Below are positions 20,301-27,281 of a stretch of DNA of 64,000 nt, in pieces. Made by a program: the position numbers and the translations under genes. How positions within the stretch are numbered: position 1 is the stretch's first letter; each line of letters begins with the position of its first letter. Under the pieces are notes generated by a model, which saw only the letters and a program-made list of their open reading frames with translations, did not search any database and had not been told where the DNA came from. The stretch lies in the NCBI RefSeq assembly GCF_024137865.1, contig NZ_CP099960.1:310001-374000 (forward strand), in the 5' to 3' direction. Source of the stretch: Moraxella sp. FZFQ2102. GTDB taxonomy: Bacteria > Pseudomonadota > Gammaproteobacteria > Pseudomonadales > Moraxellaceae.

Positions 20301-20972
20301 AATATGACCTGTGCCAACTTCATAACCTGTTACTTGTCCTTGATTGACCTGGCTGTTTGCTGCTGCCAGATGCACATTGCCAGCATTGATAAACCCAGCA
20401 CCATTGATTACTAAGCCTGATGGATTGGCAATGATTACATCCGCCTTTTTACCTGCCACTTCAATAAAGCCACCCAAATGGCTTGGATTATTGGAATTAA
20501 CCTGGTTTAAGATGGTAGAAGCTTCCCCACGAGCCATATAGGGGTTGGCTGCCACAAAGCCTGCGATCTGGGTACCCACTGCTTTACGGTTGTTATTTAA
20601 TACAGCACCTGTACTACCGACATCAAACTGGCTGTAATGGTTATTGGATAAGCCACGAGCATTAGGGGTGGCGATATTAACAGACACAACACCACTTGCG
20701 GTATTTAATACAATCGGCTGTAAGGCTTTATTGGCGGATTTATCTGCAATGATGGTGGTGGGGGTGTTGGCATGGGCTGTCAAGCCTAGGCTAAGAAGAA
20801 GCGATAATGAAAGAGTTTTTAAGCCAAAGCCCAAACCCCATCTTGACGATGATGTTGTGCTACCACCCACGCTTGGGTTGTCAGATTTGCCTTGCGTTCT
20901 TGTCTTTTCAGAAACCACCACAAGTCTTCCAAGACTTTTACTAAAGATCACACGATAACAAAAACGGTTCAT
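11376..20972 (-). CDS. fhaB: Two-partner-secretion filamentous haemagglutinin with hydrolase-like C-terminus (FhaB/CdiA-like)
   Basis: This is a giant exoprotein of about 3,198 residues. I place the start at ATG 20972, after AGGTGG, because it begins the extended signal peptide (MNRFCYRVIFSK, then the hydrophobic core ending AHA); a GTG at 20984 is possible. The TPS secretion domain follows, with NPYMA and NPSGLV in place of the usual NPYL/NPNGI motifs. Then come long FHA-type repeats, a non-repetitive middle with cysteines (about residues 1445-1725), the conserved EQERIKDQYYLLTGR region near 1910, and a second repeat block. The last 250 residues hold GHSRG (Ser about 3034), DPMND and VHTVIG, which suggest an alpha/beta-hydrolase triad. 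Secretion would need the TpsB at 21304-23996, which is IS-disrupted. The ORF itself is intact. Confidence 0.93.
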   Translation of the reverse strand: MNRFCYRVIFSKSLGRLVVVSEKTRTQGKSDNPSVGGSTTSSSRWGLGFGLKTLSLSLLLSLGLTAHANTPTTIIADKSANKALQPIVLNTASGVVSVNIATPNARGLSNNHYSQFDVGSTGAVLNNNRKAVGTQIAGFVAANPYMARGEASTILNQVNSNNPSHLGGFIEVAGKKADVIIANPSGLVINGAGFINAGNVHLAAANSQVNQGQVTGYEVGTGHIATHGKLNLQGTDYATLIAKTAQINDEIYAGKQLDVILGENQVSLQDGNFNQLSAVHQNNGVSSTNQTGTAPTLALDISNLGGMYAGKIHLIGTDKGFGVNNQGVITATGKGQPLGTGTLTLDSQGNLVNTGKILAKDAVAINTHDNTAQNDGTLLSEQADIAISTAKLNNAGIIHSTQTAKIAAKQAIENLGSVYGGVLQVHTDKLDNTGQLIQTGTGKLDITTDTLINTDKAVIGQSLYGQTTVPTPSTPSSDQSAGSISSELADNTAGSTGNVGTDLQPPALSDSGANAQTKPIPTARGHIIAANSIHNTGDQALITATGDIGISANQTSNTKQASIDVQSLNTNTLVNTDSKIALDDINWQLTRFDNSKGSITARNGMVIDSGSDMINTGGQLSATDTVALSAVGVLDNTQGVITSGGDTAISADGVNNQAGTIMSTGNVSVASKDKLTNDKGVISAQANTTLSVGTALSNHDGNIFGNQHLTTHSQDLTNSGQVYGGKSTTLTALQTLSNSQTGLIASGGDTTISAHTITHAGSIIAGMDREGKLGQPANLSIQSTGNLVSTGTHIATQAMVMTGNMLDLSDSHSEAVNINLNSQTDVNTTNATAIAADTLHISTPGQLNNTQGQLSAKQLVFDGSKLINHQGNISHSGTQALTLSFNQGLDNSQGSISSNSQVLDINTGTAALNNQQGSIAHTGSTLTVSTQHLGNHQGKLLSTGNQSLTVATDINNSEGIIQADALAISAQSINNHQGKLLSTANQSLSTQDDINNHQGIIQASGFTMDAKALNNHQGSVFATDETAQSRIALTGNLSNTNGNSNVNANADTQAATITTLGALAISVNTLDNTGQISTKTLTVDANTINNSGSISSQEATSIHAKDALNNRATGSLYAGTDLTLRSQGHLSHHGNALVGNRFSATAATLDLTDSHNEADSISYDSQGDITHHTATSLAAQNIRINNAQGVLSNQAGNLTAKTVDIHTGSLQNGGVITAKELTISQTKDYTHTSDDTLTADTLTFTTQGNFSNQHSFGATDSLTLTAASIHNHQDATITSGNHTQITSQTNITNQGLINGDTTIVKATNTINNLAGGRIYGTHLAIQADTLNNTPAKAANQQTNQENDHHTSPVIAARERLDIGVNTLNNNPNPDRAGKFNEDFDNQALITSLGSLHIGGSLDDNHHATGKAQTVVNKGATIESAGQMQVSTKTLLNTNADFKKHTVKVEAESVYEQTLYRAHKQADTIPTAQKSTDVADLGNKPMAGLFDCPEGSECIVNYDYDSTIWSYFNIAAPAEPAPVIAVENRLDEPDLPENETAESCALAEASNQACTQYNEALANYTKVMGPLLKWEEDNAAAIESLELAIREYNRQFTTNKSDVDLALNIYTTGEAKLGPTSKKGAPDGALYVKDANGNFHFVTEEVDVITTDFVVYEDKTLASDPARMVAGQNLVIHGDTLINDKSQMNAGAGFAVIGDTVIQTPDNGLHGEKTKVTENGRFTRYSVFPSGINRHKRRAIGGGSFTQSFAPLATYELPILNATINKTPSVMTIDQSALASGDVETVLAALKANQAALSLDAQQQLSKLLADKEQGQAVDEAILSELTKALSQSVDAKPASVISSGLSQLTIPSSALYIINADDPNLPLVQTDPAFTDYKQWLSSDYMLKALQSDPNHIHKRLSDGYGEQERIKDQYYLLTGRHINTDYRSNEEAYKTLMDNGITAAKAFGYTLGTALTAEQMANLTTDIVWLVKQPITYTTKDKDGNSITKTQDVLVPKLYLRSANIATGALTPDGRYAAMSSKSMDIQLTGNLDNNGNLVAHNAVNIDANTITNTNRIQGEFVAITAAKDINNLGGALAANAAMTLSAGNNITSQSQTTAHHNKQGQSTSSNTAITRIATIRVGDGLKDQTDDNGNPLTTLSVQAGNYVLNQGSNIHSGGNTQITAQNGINITALTTSNHINAVADPNNYFNYSQSTDVGSTITSAGNLTIATTGKGAGINIQGSHLNATSTTALIATGDISITEGRATQSLDTASKFTDKGLLSKKTTQTAYQMDSNSGIQSMVGGETVLMKSGGDMQIVATKVLADRDVTLVSDGKISIDAGVNHQTIHQQSAVKKSGLVDISPTSVTIGRQTTDQTNKAELKTHTGSTVAALGGDVTIVANQSYQQTGSDVLAFKPDNTNAQTIQERTASEGGNVDIFARSINVENATDSQTTTNDFRFKQSGVSVSISNPVVDLGMQAYNMYQAAEQTDDERSKRLAALSVAGDGWMTWSEYQEQKTQVNNPNRGEKGNNTLTDFKVAATIGSQSSQANSISYQESNKASSVKAENITLHAFGDNDGDINIVGSQVISKDNTSLLANNDINILSSTQLKYSDSDNKNHSAGVGAYVSVGADTSFGFTASGGVGRGNTDSNGETQTNSQVLAGNLLILDSANDTNIKGATAKAEQVIARAGGDLNIHSRSDNYQLEGKQRQYGGSINVSLGAKMPVSGSVSAELGDSQVNYQAVREQSGIYAGKGGFDIAVGGNTDLLGAVIASDATRDKNRLTTTAFSSANITNISEAESTVKSYGIDSQAFSGNFYPLAKTIIANTVGNQGSDVNHHETSQTISAIADGELVAKDTDSQARLNTISHDTANAHRYIAPANIDEMMADAKAQQFIKDATVDTLFKYSDEAHRKMFIAEAPLYRVTKDEKGNFVYTQIEGEEKKNLLSEKDTSPRVFTNGIFNGIEAAGKYAIQNRREKDNEKVGKEIDLNETPIYFVHFPKTNNFISEMMVAAYQKYLESDTLGLTNATQEIKSIIKERGSESLQIDGHSRGTLTITNAYSSLLNDGDAGKYSNLRTDMVGAAANVKNADDKLAELQGRNGEVLSTDPMNDTAQFKPAYTEAEKSDMSIHVQGHKSDFVHTVIGWNKPTGGNNSEGTSTIREWKNMIGNPATVHSCYGVGNADCGDKKYWNTEVSNENNLPVWVPVYKPSLNNE
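17964..18180. repeat. Imperfect 120-bp tandem repeat inside fhaB
   Basis: Two adjacent copies offset by 120 bases share near-identical blocks such as GCTTGAATGATGCCTT and AGTGCTAAGTAGCTTGCCTT. They encode 40-residue haemagglutinin repeat units (NNHQGKLLST, then GIIQA). Such repeats allow recombinational length change without loss of frame. Confidence 0.75.
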
Positions 20973-21070
20973 GGCAAACCCCACCTTTTATTCCAAGTTT
21001 ATATCCAATCTAACTCAATTTCATCCGCCAAATTGCCAATTTACAGCAACAAAGCAGAAAGATTATCAGG

Positions 21071-21099
21071 ATATTAGCACAGATTATTTGTGATAACAA
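21071..21099 (-). promoter_or_regulatory. Candidate sigma-70 promoter of fhaB
   Basis: On the minus strand TTGTTA (21099-21094) and TAATAT (21076-21071) are separated by 17 bases. Transcription would begin near 21064 and give a leader of about 90 bases before ATG 20972. Confidence 0.5.
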
Positions 21100-21171
21100 G
21101 AAGAAGTATATTACTTATTGTTAAGTGGTAGAATATGGCATTTTCGATGAAAGGCGGAGTGGTGTAAAAAA

Positions 21172-21186
21172 GGATACATTGTATCC
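21172..21186. promoter_or_regulatory. Palindrome GGATACATTGTATCC, operator candidate
   Basis: A 15-base perfect dyad centred between fhaB and tpsB. It resembles the terminal repeat of the MITE-like element at 10113. A degenerate relative (GGTGTACCATGTAACC) lies about 30 bases further on. A regulator binding here could act on both genes. Confidence 0.4.
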
Positions 21187-21256
21187 TATTGAAAATCATT
21201 AGGATTAATTTGGTGTACCATGTAACCAATCAATCAGCCTAAAAGCCCATATCAAA

Positions 21257-21272
21257 TTTTATCATGATAAAA
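21257..21272. promoter_or_regulatory. Palindrome TTTTATCATGATAAAA upstream of tpsB
   Basis: A perfect 16-base dyad ending 31 bases before ATG 21304. It could be an operator for tpsB. It could also be chance in AT-rich DNA. Confidence 0.35.
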
Positions 21273-22379
21273 AACTACACAAATAGCACTTGCAATCATT
21301 GGGATGAATAGTTACAATCTAGTAACTTTAAACCATCAATGGATGACCATGACACGCTTTTGTTTAAACCCGTTAACCCTAACCACTTGGATTGCTTTAG
21401 GAGTTATCCCACCAATCAATACCGCACAAGCGGCGGATGATTTCTTGACCACCAACACCACCAACCAAACCCTAATCCAAGCTCAAGATGCTCGCAATCA
21501 GGCATTGCTAGAGCAATTGGTGCCAAATCCAAGCGTGGTGGTGGATACAGTTTCCACTGATACCACCACCCAAACCCAAGAACAACCAACAGCAGATAAC
21601 GCCATTTGCTTTGATATTCATAAGATGGGTTATTCGGTGTTATCACAGGATGATATTGTCTTTGCCGACAAGCTTGGCTTTGCACTTGTGCCTGAAATCA
21701 TGGGCGGCAGCAGTGTATTGGGTAAGTGTATGACAGTCACTGACATCAATGCCATTGCCACTCGTGTGCAAAACCGCTTAATTGAACAAGGCTATGTCAC
21801 CAGTCGTATTATGGTAGGTGATCAGAATTTGGCGGATGGTGAGCTAAGATTAACCCTAATCCCAGGTAAGATTGCTCAGGTGGTGGTGAATACAGCGGAT
21901 AGTAAAGTGCCTGTCTATGTTAAAAACACAGTCAAAGACACAGCCAATCAGTCTTATCCTGTTATCTTAGACACAGCACTCACCACACAACCAGGCAAGC
22001 TATTAAACATCCGTGATTTAGAAACCACGCTTGAGAATTTTAAACGCGTGCCAAGTGCTGATGCTACTTTTAAGATTGCACCGTCTGATGAGTTACAAGT
22101 GATTGGCATTGGCTTTAGTGATATTTTAATTGATTATACTCAACACCGCCGCATTCGTGGCAGTCTAAGCATTGATGATTCAGGCTCTAAATCTACAGGG
22201 AAATATCAAGGCGTGGCAACGCTTAGTGTAGATAATTTGGCAAATTTAAACGATTTATTCTATCTTAGCTTTGGGCGAGATTTGGGTAATCAAATCAATG
22301 ATGACAAAGACTATCCGTCTGATAAGAGCAAAGGCTCTAAGAATTATGGCATTGGCTACGTTATTCCAATAAAAAATAG

Positions 22380-23093
22380 GGGGCTGTACTAGATTAGCAA
22401 CAATGCTATACTAGTTTTATGAAGATAACCCGTTGTAAATTAAGTAAAAAAGTTCAAGTTAAACTGCTTGAATTTTTTGTGCTTGAAGTCACCGCAAGAT
22501 CAGCTGCTGATTTGTTAGAGATACATCATAATTCAGCTGCTTTGTTTTATCATAAAATTCGCTTGGTGATTGAATATCGCTTAAACCTTGAAGCTTGTGA
22601 ATTATTTGACGGTGAAGTAGAATTGGATGAAAGCTATTTCGGTGGCATTCGTAAAGGCAAGCGTGGGCGTGCTGCTGCTGGCAAAGTTGCCGTATTTGGT
22701 CTTTTAAAACGCAATGGTAAGGTTTATACTGCCTGTGTTAAAGATACCAAAGCTAAGACATTAATGCCTATTATTGCCAGTAAAATCAAACCTGATAGCG
22801 TGGTTTATACAGATAGCTATCGAAGTTATAATGCTTTAGATGTGAGTGATTTTAAACACTTTAGAATTAATCATTCCAAAGAATTTGCAAACAATCATAA
22901 TCATATTAACGGCATTGAAAACTTTTGGTCGCAATCCAAACGCATTCTAAGAAAATATAACGGTATTGACAAAAAGCATTTTCATTTATTTATCAAAGAA
23001 TGCGAGTTTAGATTTAACTATGGCACACCATCCAATCAATTAAGATTGTTAAGAAAATGGTGTGGGGTTTAGGGATTTATCTAGTACAGCCCC
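22380..23093 (+). mobile_element. IS1016-like insertion sequence (IS1595 family), 714 bp
   Basis: The ends are GGGGCTGTACTAGAT and its exact inverse ATCTAGTACAGCCCC, giving 15-bp terminal inverted repeats. The octamer AAAAATAG flanks both sides (22372-22379 and 23094-23101), the 8-bp target duplication typical of the family. It carries one transposase gene and lies inside tpsB. Confidence 0.95.
22419..23072 (+). CDS. IS1595-family (IS1016-type) transposase
   Basis: A 217-residue ISXO2-like transposase. Catalytic candidates are the aspartates in ELDESYFGG and VYTDSYRSY and the acidic residue in HINGIENFW. The middle has the basic segment RKGKRGR seen in this group. Length is normal for IS1016-type enzymes, which lack the zinc-binding N-terminus of longer relatives. 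The frame is complete, so the element is probably mobile. Confidence 0.93.
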   Translation: MKITRCKLSKKVQVKLLEFFVLEVTARSAADLLEIHHNSAALFYHKIRLVIEYRLNLEACELFDGEVELDESYFGGIRKGKRGRAAAGKVAVFGLLKRNGKVYTACVKDTKAKTLMPIIASKIKPDSVVYTDSYRSYNALDVSDFKHFRINHSKEFANNHNHINGIENFWSQSKRILRKYNGIDKKHFHLFIKECEFRFNYGTPSNQLRLLRKWCGV

Positions 23094-24026
23094 AAAAATA
23101 GTTTATTACAACTAACTGCCAATCGCTACACCTATCATCAAACCGTAGCAGGTAGCACCCAAGATTATATCTATGGTGGTAAATCCAGTGGGTACAGCGC
23201 CAAGCTGTCTCATCTGGTACACAGAGATGCTCATAGCAAAAGCTATGTATATGCTGGTGGTTATGTCAAATCCCAAGAAAGTGATATTGATGGCACAATC
23301 ATTGATGTACAAACCCGTAAAACCGCAGGTTATTTATTTGGCATCAGCCATGAAACTGCTTTTGGCAAACAAGCCAATCATAGCCTAAGCACTGATATGT
23401 CTTATAAACGTGGTACCGCTGCTTTTAATGCCTTACCCTCACCAGAAGAGCTGTTTGATGAAGGTTCAGCCCGTGTTGGCATTTATCAATTAAACGCCAA
23501 TCTAACAAGTAAATACAACCCAAGTATTAACAATAAACCACTGCCCATCATCCACAGCACCACACTCAAAGCCCAATATGCCACAGACAGTCTAACACCA
23601 GATTTAAAGATGGCCATTGGTGGCAGATACACCGTCAGAGGCTTTGATGGGGAGCGTTCATTATCTGCGGATAATGGTATCTTGGTAAGACAAGACATCA
23701 GCTTTTATCCAAGCTTTTTAAATCAGCAAAAAGCAAACAGCCAATCCAATCATGCCATTTATCTAGGATTGGACGCAGGCTACGTCACCAACCACGACAA
23801 GAGCCAAAATGAGCTATTACTTGGACAACACTTAGTAGGTGCTGCCATAGGTATCAAAGGACAATACACACCAAATACAAATAACCCCTATCTAAGTTTT
23901 AATTACGACATTTTCACCTCAAAAGCAATCAGTGAACCCACGGGTTTTTCAAACAAAGATTGGGTCAGTGGTGTAAGTTTGGGGGTGAGTTTTTAAAAGC
24001 AAGTTGACATCAAACCAATCAATCAG

Positions 24027-24069
24027 AAAACCATCAGTTGAGCAAATTGGCTTGACTGGTGGTTTTTTT
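24027..24069 (+). terminator. Imperfect rho-independent terminator after tpsB
   Basis: AAAACCA-TCAGT and ACTGG-TGGTTTT pair with small internal mismatches and are followed by seven T residues. It lies about 30 bases past the tpsB stop. Confidence 0.65.
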
Positions 24070-24070
24070 A

Positions 24071-24150
24071 TGGGTGGTCAAACAAGAGTGGAATAAGTGG
24101 TCACGTGAAAAGTGGAATGGGTGATCATTTGGAGTGGAATATGCACAATG
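24071..24150. repeat. Iterated GTGGAATnnGTGnTCA repeats, possible IS21-family end remnant
   Basis: The motif appears as GAGTGGAATAAGTGGTCA, AAGTGGAATGGGTGATCA and GAGTGGAATATGCA, with a related GGGTGGTCA before them. Serial repeats of this form resemble the subterminal transposase-binding arrays of some IS21-family elements. No transposase gene is attached, so it would be a solo end. The family assignment is from memory of such ends and is tentative. Confidence 0.45.
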
Positions 24151-24184
24151 TAGCAGAAATTGAATTAAACTTCATTTTATTCAT
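24125..24184 (-). pseudogene. Truncated gene start abutting the repeat array
   Basis: AGGAG six bases before ATG 24184 opens a 19-codon frame (MNKMKFNSISATLCIF...) that runs into the GTGGAAT repeats and stops. The well-formed ribosome site and basic, then hydrophobic, start suggest the 5' end of a gene whose body was lost when the element inserted. The product cannot be named. Confidence 0.4.
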
Positions 24185-24357
24185 GATAATTCTCCTATAT
24201 TGGTTTAGAAAAAAACTTGAATTATATTAGCACGCCATTTAGGATAATTTCAATAAGCTTTCATAAAATTCATTTTATTTGCTCAAATTATAAACAATTT
24301 ATTAGCTCATTGTATTATTGCGGCACACGTATCGCTTATAAAAAAACTGTATTTATT

Positions 24358-24397
24358 TAAAAACCACCAAACAGCTTTAGCCATTTGGTGGTTTTTG
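24358..24397. terminator. Rho-independent terminator after gap
   Basis: The stem AAACCACCAAA / TTTGGTGGTTT has a loop of about 12 bases and A/T flanks, just beyond the minus-strand gap stop codon. Confidence 0.85.
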
Positions 24398-24416
24398 TTA
24401 ATTAGCAATTAAGCGA

Positions 24417-25769
24417 TTAGTAACGCACGCCTGCCATTTCTTCAGCGACACGGATAACTTGGGTGCTATAGCCCATTTCGTTATCGTACCAGATGTACAT
24501 AGTCGCACGATTGCCATTGGCGATGGTTGCTTTGGCATCAAAAATCGCCACTTTTTCAGAACCGACGAAGTCCGTTGAGACTGCTTCTGGTGAATCTGAG
24601 TAGTTGATTTGCTCTTGCCATTGTTCGCTTTGGGCGACAGCTTTCATAAAGGCATTGAGATCATCAGCGGTGCCGACTTCTTTTTCGAAGTTCAGGTTCA
24701 AGATTGCCAATGAGACATTTGGTGTCGGTACACGGATGGCATTGCCTGATAGCTTGCCTTTTAGCTCTGGGATGGCTTTTGAGACAGCAGATGCCGCGCC
24801 AGTAGAAGTCATCACCATGTTCAGCGGTGCAGCACGGCCACGGCGGTCGGCTTTGTGGTGGTTATCCACTAGGTTTTGGTCATTGGTGAAAGCGTGAACC
24901 GTTTCCATATGACCATTGACCACACCAAAGGCATCGTGTAGTACTTTTAGTGTTGGGGTGATGGCGTTGGTGGTGCAGCTGGCTGCTGAGACGATTTTGT
25001 CATCGCCGATGGTGGCATGGTTCACACCATAGACCACATTTTTGATGTCGCCTTTGGCGGGTGCGGTTAGTAGTACTTTTGCTACGCCTTTTGAGGCTAG
25101 GTGCTTTCCTAGACCTGCTTCATCTTTCCATTTACCAGTGTTGTCGATGACCAGTGCATTATCAATACCATAAGCGGTGTAGTCGATTTCGCTTGGGTCA
25201 GCTGCATAGATGACTTGGATAAAGCGGCCATTGGCGATGATACCGTTATTGGCTTCATCGATGCTCACGCTACCATCAAACCAACCATGTACTGAGTCAC
25301 GCTCTAGTAAGCTTGCACGCTTGGCAAGGTCGCCTTCACCTGCTGGACGCACGACGATGGCTTTTAGTTGTAGGCCTGCTGATGATGCAGGACGGCTCAT
25401 CAATAGACGCGCTAGGATACGACCGATACGGCCAAAGCCATACAGTACGACATCTGTCGCCGCTGCTGTGCCTTGAGCGAAATCTGCTGCTGACTTACCT
25501 GCTTTGATGGCTTGACCTAGGTCAATACGAGTAGTCGCCGTACCCTGTGCAACCAAGCTTTCTGCTAGTGCCAATGATGCAGCCACATCCACGCCGTGCT
25601 GATCATGCAGTGCCAACACCTTGGCAACAGACAATGCCACACGCTCACCAAAGAACGATACGGTTACATCTTTTGCTGCCAACAAGCTTAACGCTGCAAT
25701 AAGCTTGGCTGCGGTTGCTTCTTGGGCTTGGCGAGTTGCCAAATGAGATTGGTACAAATTAGCAGACAT
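24417..25769 (-). CDS. gap: Glyceraldehyde-3-phosphate dehydrogenase, long form
   Basis: This enzyme oxidises glyceraldehyde-3-phosphate with NAD(P)+ or runs in reverse for gluconeogenesis. The Rossmann motif GFGRIGR begins only at about residue 110, so the protein has an N-terminal extension of roughly 105 residues, as in the long GAPDHs of Pseudomonas and Acinetobacter relatives. The catalytic cysteine is in AASCTTNAITP, and WYDNEMGYS is near the C-terminus. ATG 25769 is preferred because AAGGTGG lies 4-5 bases upstream; an in-frame codon at 25805 would add 12 residues. The gene stands alone with its own terminator. The extension's function and NAD versus NADP preference cannot be judged here. 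Confidence 0.95.
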   Translation of the reverse strand: MSANLYQSHLATRQAQEATAAKLIAALSLLAAKDVTVSFFGERVALSVAKVLALHDQHGVDVAASLALAESLVAQGTATTRIDLGQAIKAGKSAADFAQGTAAATDVVLYGFGRIGRILARLLMSRPASSAGLQLKAIVVRPAGEGDLAKRASLLERDSVHGWFDGSVSIDEANNGIIANGRFIQVIYAADPSEIDYTAYGIDNALVIDNTGKWKDEAGLGKHLASKGVAKVLLTAPAKGDIKNVVYGVNHATIGDDKIVSAASCTTNAITPTLKVLHDAFGVVNGHMETVHAFTNDQNLVDNHHKADRRGRAAPLNMVMTSTGAASAVSKAIPELKGKLSGNAIRVPTPNVSLAILNLNFEKEVGTADDLNAFMKAVAQSEQWQEQINYSDSPEAVSTDFVGSEKVAIFDAKATIANGNRATMYIWYDNEMGYSTQVIRVAEEMAGVRY

Positions 25770-26019
25770 ACGACCACCTTGTTGTAAAAATATAGTTAAA
25801 ATCACCGATTTTGTTATATAATTCCAAAATATACAAAAATCGACCGCGAAATTTCCAAATCTAGATGATTGTAAAACAAAATAACCGTTTTCGCAATTTT
25901 AATTTATTTATAAAATGGCAGTATTTATATAAACTATGTGATAAAGTATTGATTTGCTTGAAATTTATGCAAAATTTCTGCTTTTATTTAGATAATATTT
26001 TCATACAATTTAAAATAAT

Positions 26020-27051
26020 TTATAAAAAGCCACGAATACCGCTGATGGCGATCGCGCCGTGCTGTTTTGCGGTGATATTATCACACAAGGATAACCCACC
26101 TAGGGCGATCGCAGGCATACTTAATTGACTTGCCAATTTTTCAAAACCATCCCAACTCAGTGCAGGCGCATCAGGATGGCTTAAAGTCGGCAGCACAGGC
26201 GAGACTAAGCCAGCCAGTACGCGCGCGTTAACCGCCAAGCGATTAGCGCGCTGCACTTCTACTTCATCATGCACACCCAGTAGCAATCGCACATCTTGTG
26301 GTATGTCTTGTGGTATATCTTGTGTTAAGCCAAACGCCACATCTTCACATTGCGCCAAAGTCTTAGCAGATATTTTCACCACCACGCCTGCCATCTCATC
26401 TTGATAAGCGCGGTACAGCCCATCACCGGCAATCATCTGCACATCAGCGCGCTTACTTCTCATCGCGCGATAAATCTGCATGGTGGTCACAAGATCAGCC
26501 TGTGGTCGCAGATAAAACCATGCATGATTTGGTAGCTTATCTACATAATAATTAATAAATTCATCAATACCTGCAAAGTGCGCTAATGCGTGTGAAATGA
26601 TGATCTGTGATGGCATGGATAACCAATCTATAATCCGAACATTTGCCTTAGGCAGCCTATCAGCACTTGCTAATAATTCTGATAATCCAAGCCAATGCAA
26701 ACTTTGCCCTTCTGTGCCATGTGTGCGATGTCGAAACTCTTGGTATTGATGATTATTTAAATTCGCTTGATAAATATGCAGCTCAACAGATTTATCAGGA
26801 TAATCATGACGAATAACGCCAAAACGAACCAACTGGTCGGTTTGCAAATCCAAGCCAATCTCTTCTTGCACTTCGCGGATGAGTGCTGATGGTGCTGATT
26901 CGCTCTGTTCAATCTTGCCGCCGACAAATTCAAGCTTACCGCCTTGGTGCTGATGAGCCTTGCGCATCGCAAGCAAAAACTCATCCTTATGGCGAATGAC
27001 TGCCACTGCGACACGGATAATTGGGTTAGTGTGGGGATTTTGCAATTTCAT
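26020..27051 (-). CDS. Nudix hydrolase fused to a ThiE/TenI-like domain
   Basis: The first 130 residues are a MutT-type Nudix domain that would hydrolyse oxidised nucleotides such as 8-oxo-dGTP. The Nudix box is readable as GGKIEQSESAPSALIREVQEEIG. Residues from about 150 to 343 resemble a thiamine-phosphate-synthase/TenI barrel, with RLAVNARVLAGLVSPVLPTLSHPD and the final GGLSLCDNITAKQHGAIAISGIRGF matching the phosphate-binding end of that fold. This two-domain protein is known in several gammaproteobacteria. Whether the second domain is catalytic is uncertain. The gene stands alone. The ATG at 27051 gives a sensible MutT start (MKLQNPHTNPIIRVAVAVIRH). Confidence 0.88.
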   Translation of the reverse strand: MKLQNPHTNPIIRVAVAVIRHKDEFLLAMRKAHQHQGGKLEFVGGKIEQSESAPSALIREVQEEIGLDLQTDQLVRFGVIRHDYPDKSVELHIYQANLNNHQYQEFRHRTHGTEGQSLHWLGLSELLASADRLPKANVRIIDWLSMPSQIIISHALAHFAGIDEFINYYVDKLPNHAWFYLRPQADLVTTMQIYRAMRSKRADVQMIAGDGLYRAYQDEMAGVVVKISAKTLAQCEDVAFGLTQDIPQDIPQDVRLLLGVHDEVEVQRANRLAVNARVLAGLVSPVLPTLSHPDAPALSWDGFEKLASQLSMPAIALGGLSLCDNITAKQHGAIAISGIRGFL

Positions 27052-27149
27052 AAATACTTTAAATTCAATAAGTTATAGACTTTTTTGATAAATTTTCTCA
27101 ATAATGGCAATTTGGATTTGCAATTTATCAAAAATCTGCTATCATAAAC

Positions 27150-27168
27150 AAAAATGATAATTATTATT
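27150..27168. promoter_or_regulatory. Fur-box-like operator upstream of hemP
   Basis: AAAAATGATAATTATTATT matches the 19-base Fur consensus at 15 positions. It lies about 115 bases before hemP and about 100 before the divergent Nudix gene, so it could impose iron repression on hemP. Confidence 0.65.
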
Positions 27169-27281
27169 GTTTGATAAGATTTATCATGAACAATCGCAAG
27201 AATCTGCTTAATCAGCAGCAGTTTTAGTTTAGCTTTTCGGCTTGGGAAAATACCCAATCCCCGTACACAAGGAAATTTGCC

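Larger units (their letters stand above)
20973..21303. other. Divergent fhaB/tpsB control region
   Basis: This 331-base AT-rich region separates the two divergent genes. It contains the minus-strand promoter at 21071-21099 and two palindromes (21172-21186 and 21257-21272), annotated separately. No gene is seen. Confidence 0.7.
21304..23996 (+). pseudogene. TpsB/FhaC-like outer-membrane transporter, interrupted by an IS
   Basis: This gene would encode the Omp85-related pore that exports FhaB. The first part (21304-22392) has a signal peptide (ending NTAQA) and the POTRA region, with a conserved cysteine pair around ICFDIHKM and GKCMTV, and reaches the first barrel strands. It is then broken by the IS at 22380-23093. 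Removing the IS and one 8-base duplication joins codons ...VIPIKN to SLLQLTANRY... in frame. The frame continues through GGRYTVRGFDG (the VRGF loop-6 motif) to a C-terminal phenylalanine (GVSLGVSF). The intact form would have about 658 residues. As it stands, translation ends after about 362 residues, without a barrel. Absence of other damage suggests a recent insertion. Confidence 0.92.

Noticed and set aside
23112..23312. Minus-strand 66-codon frame in the 3' part of tpsB
   Set aside because: Antisense to the in-frame tpsB continuation, which is the real coding sequence.
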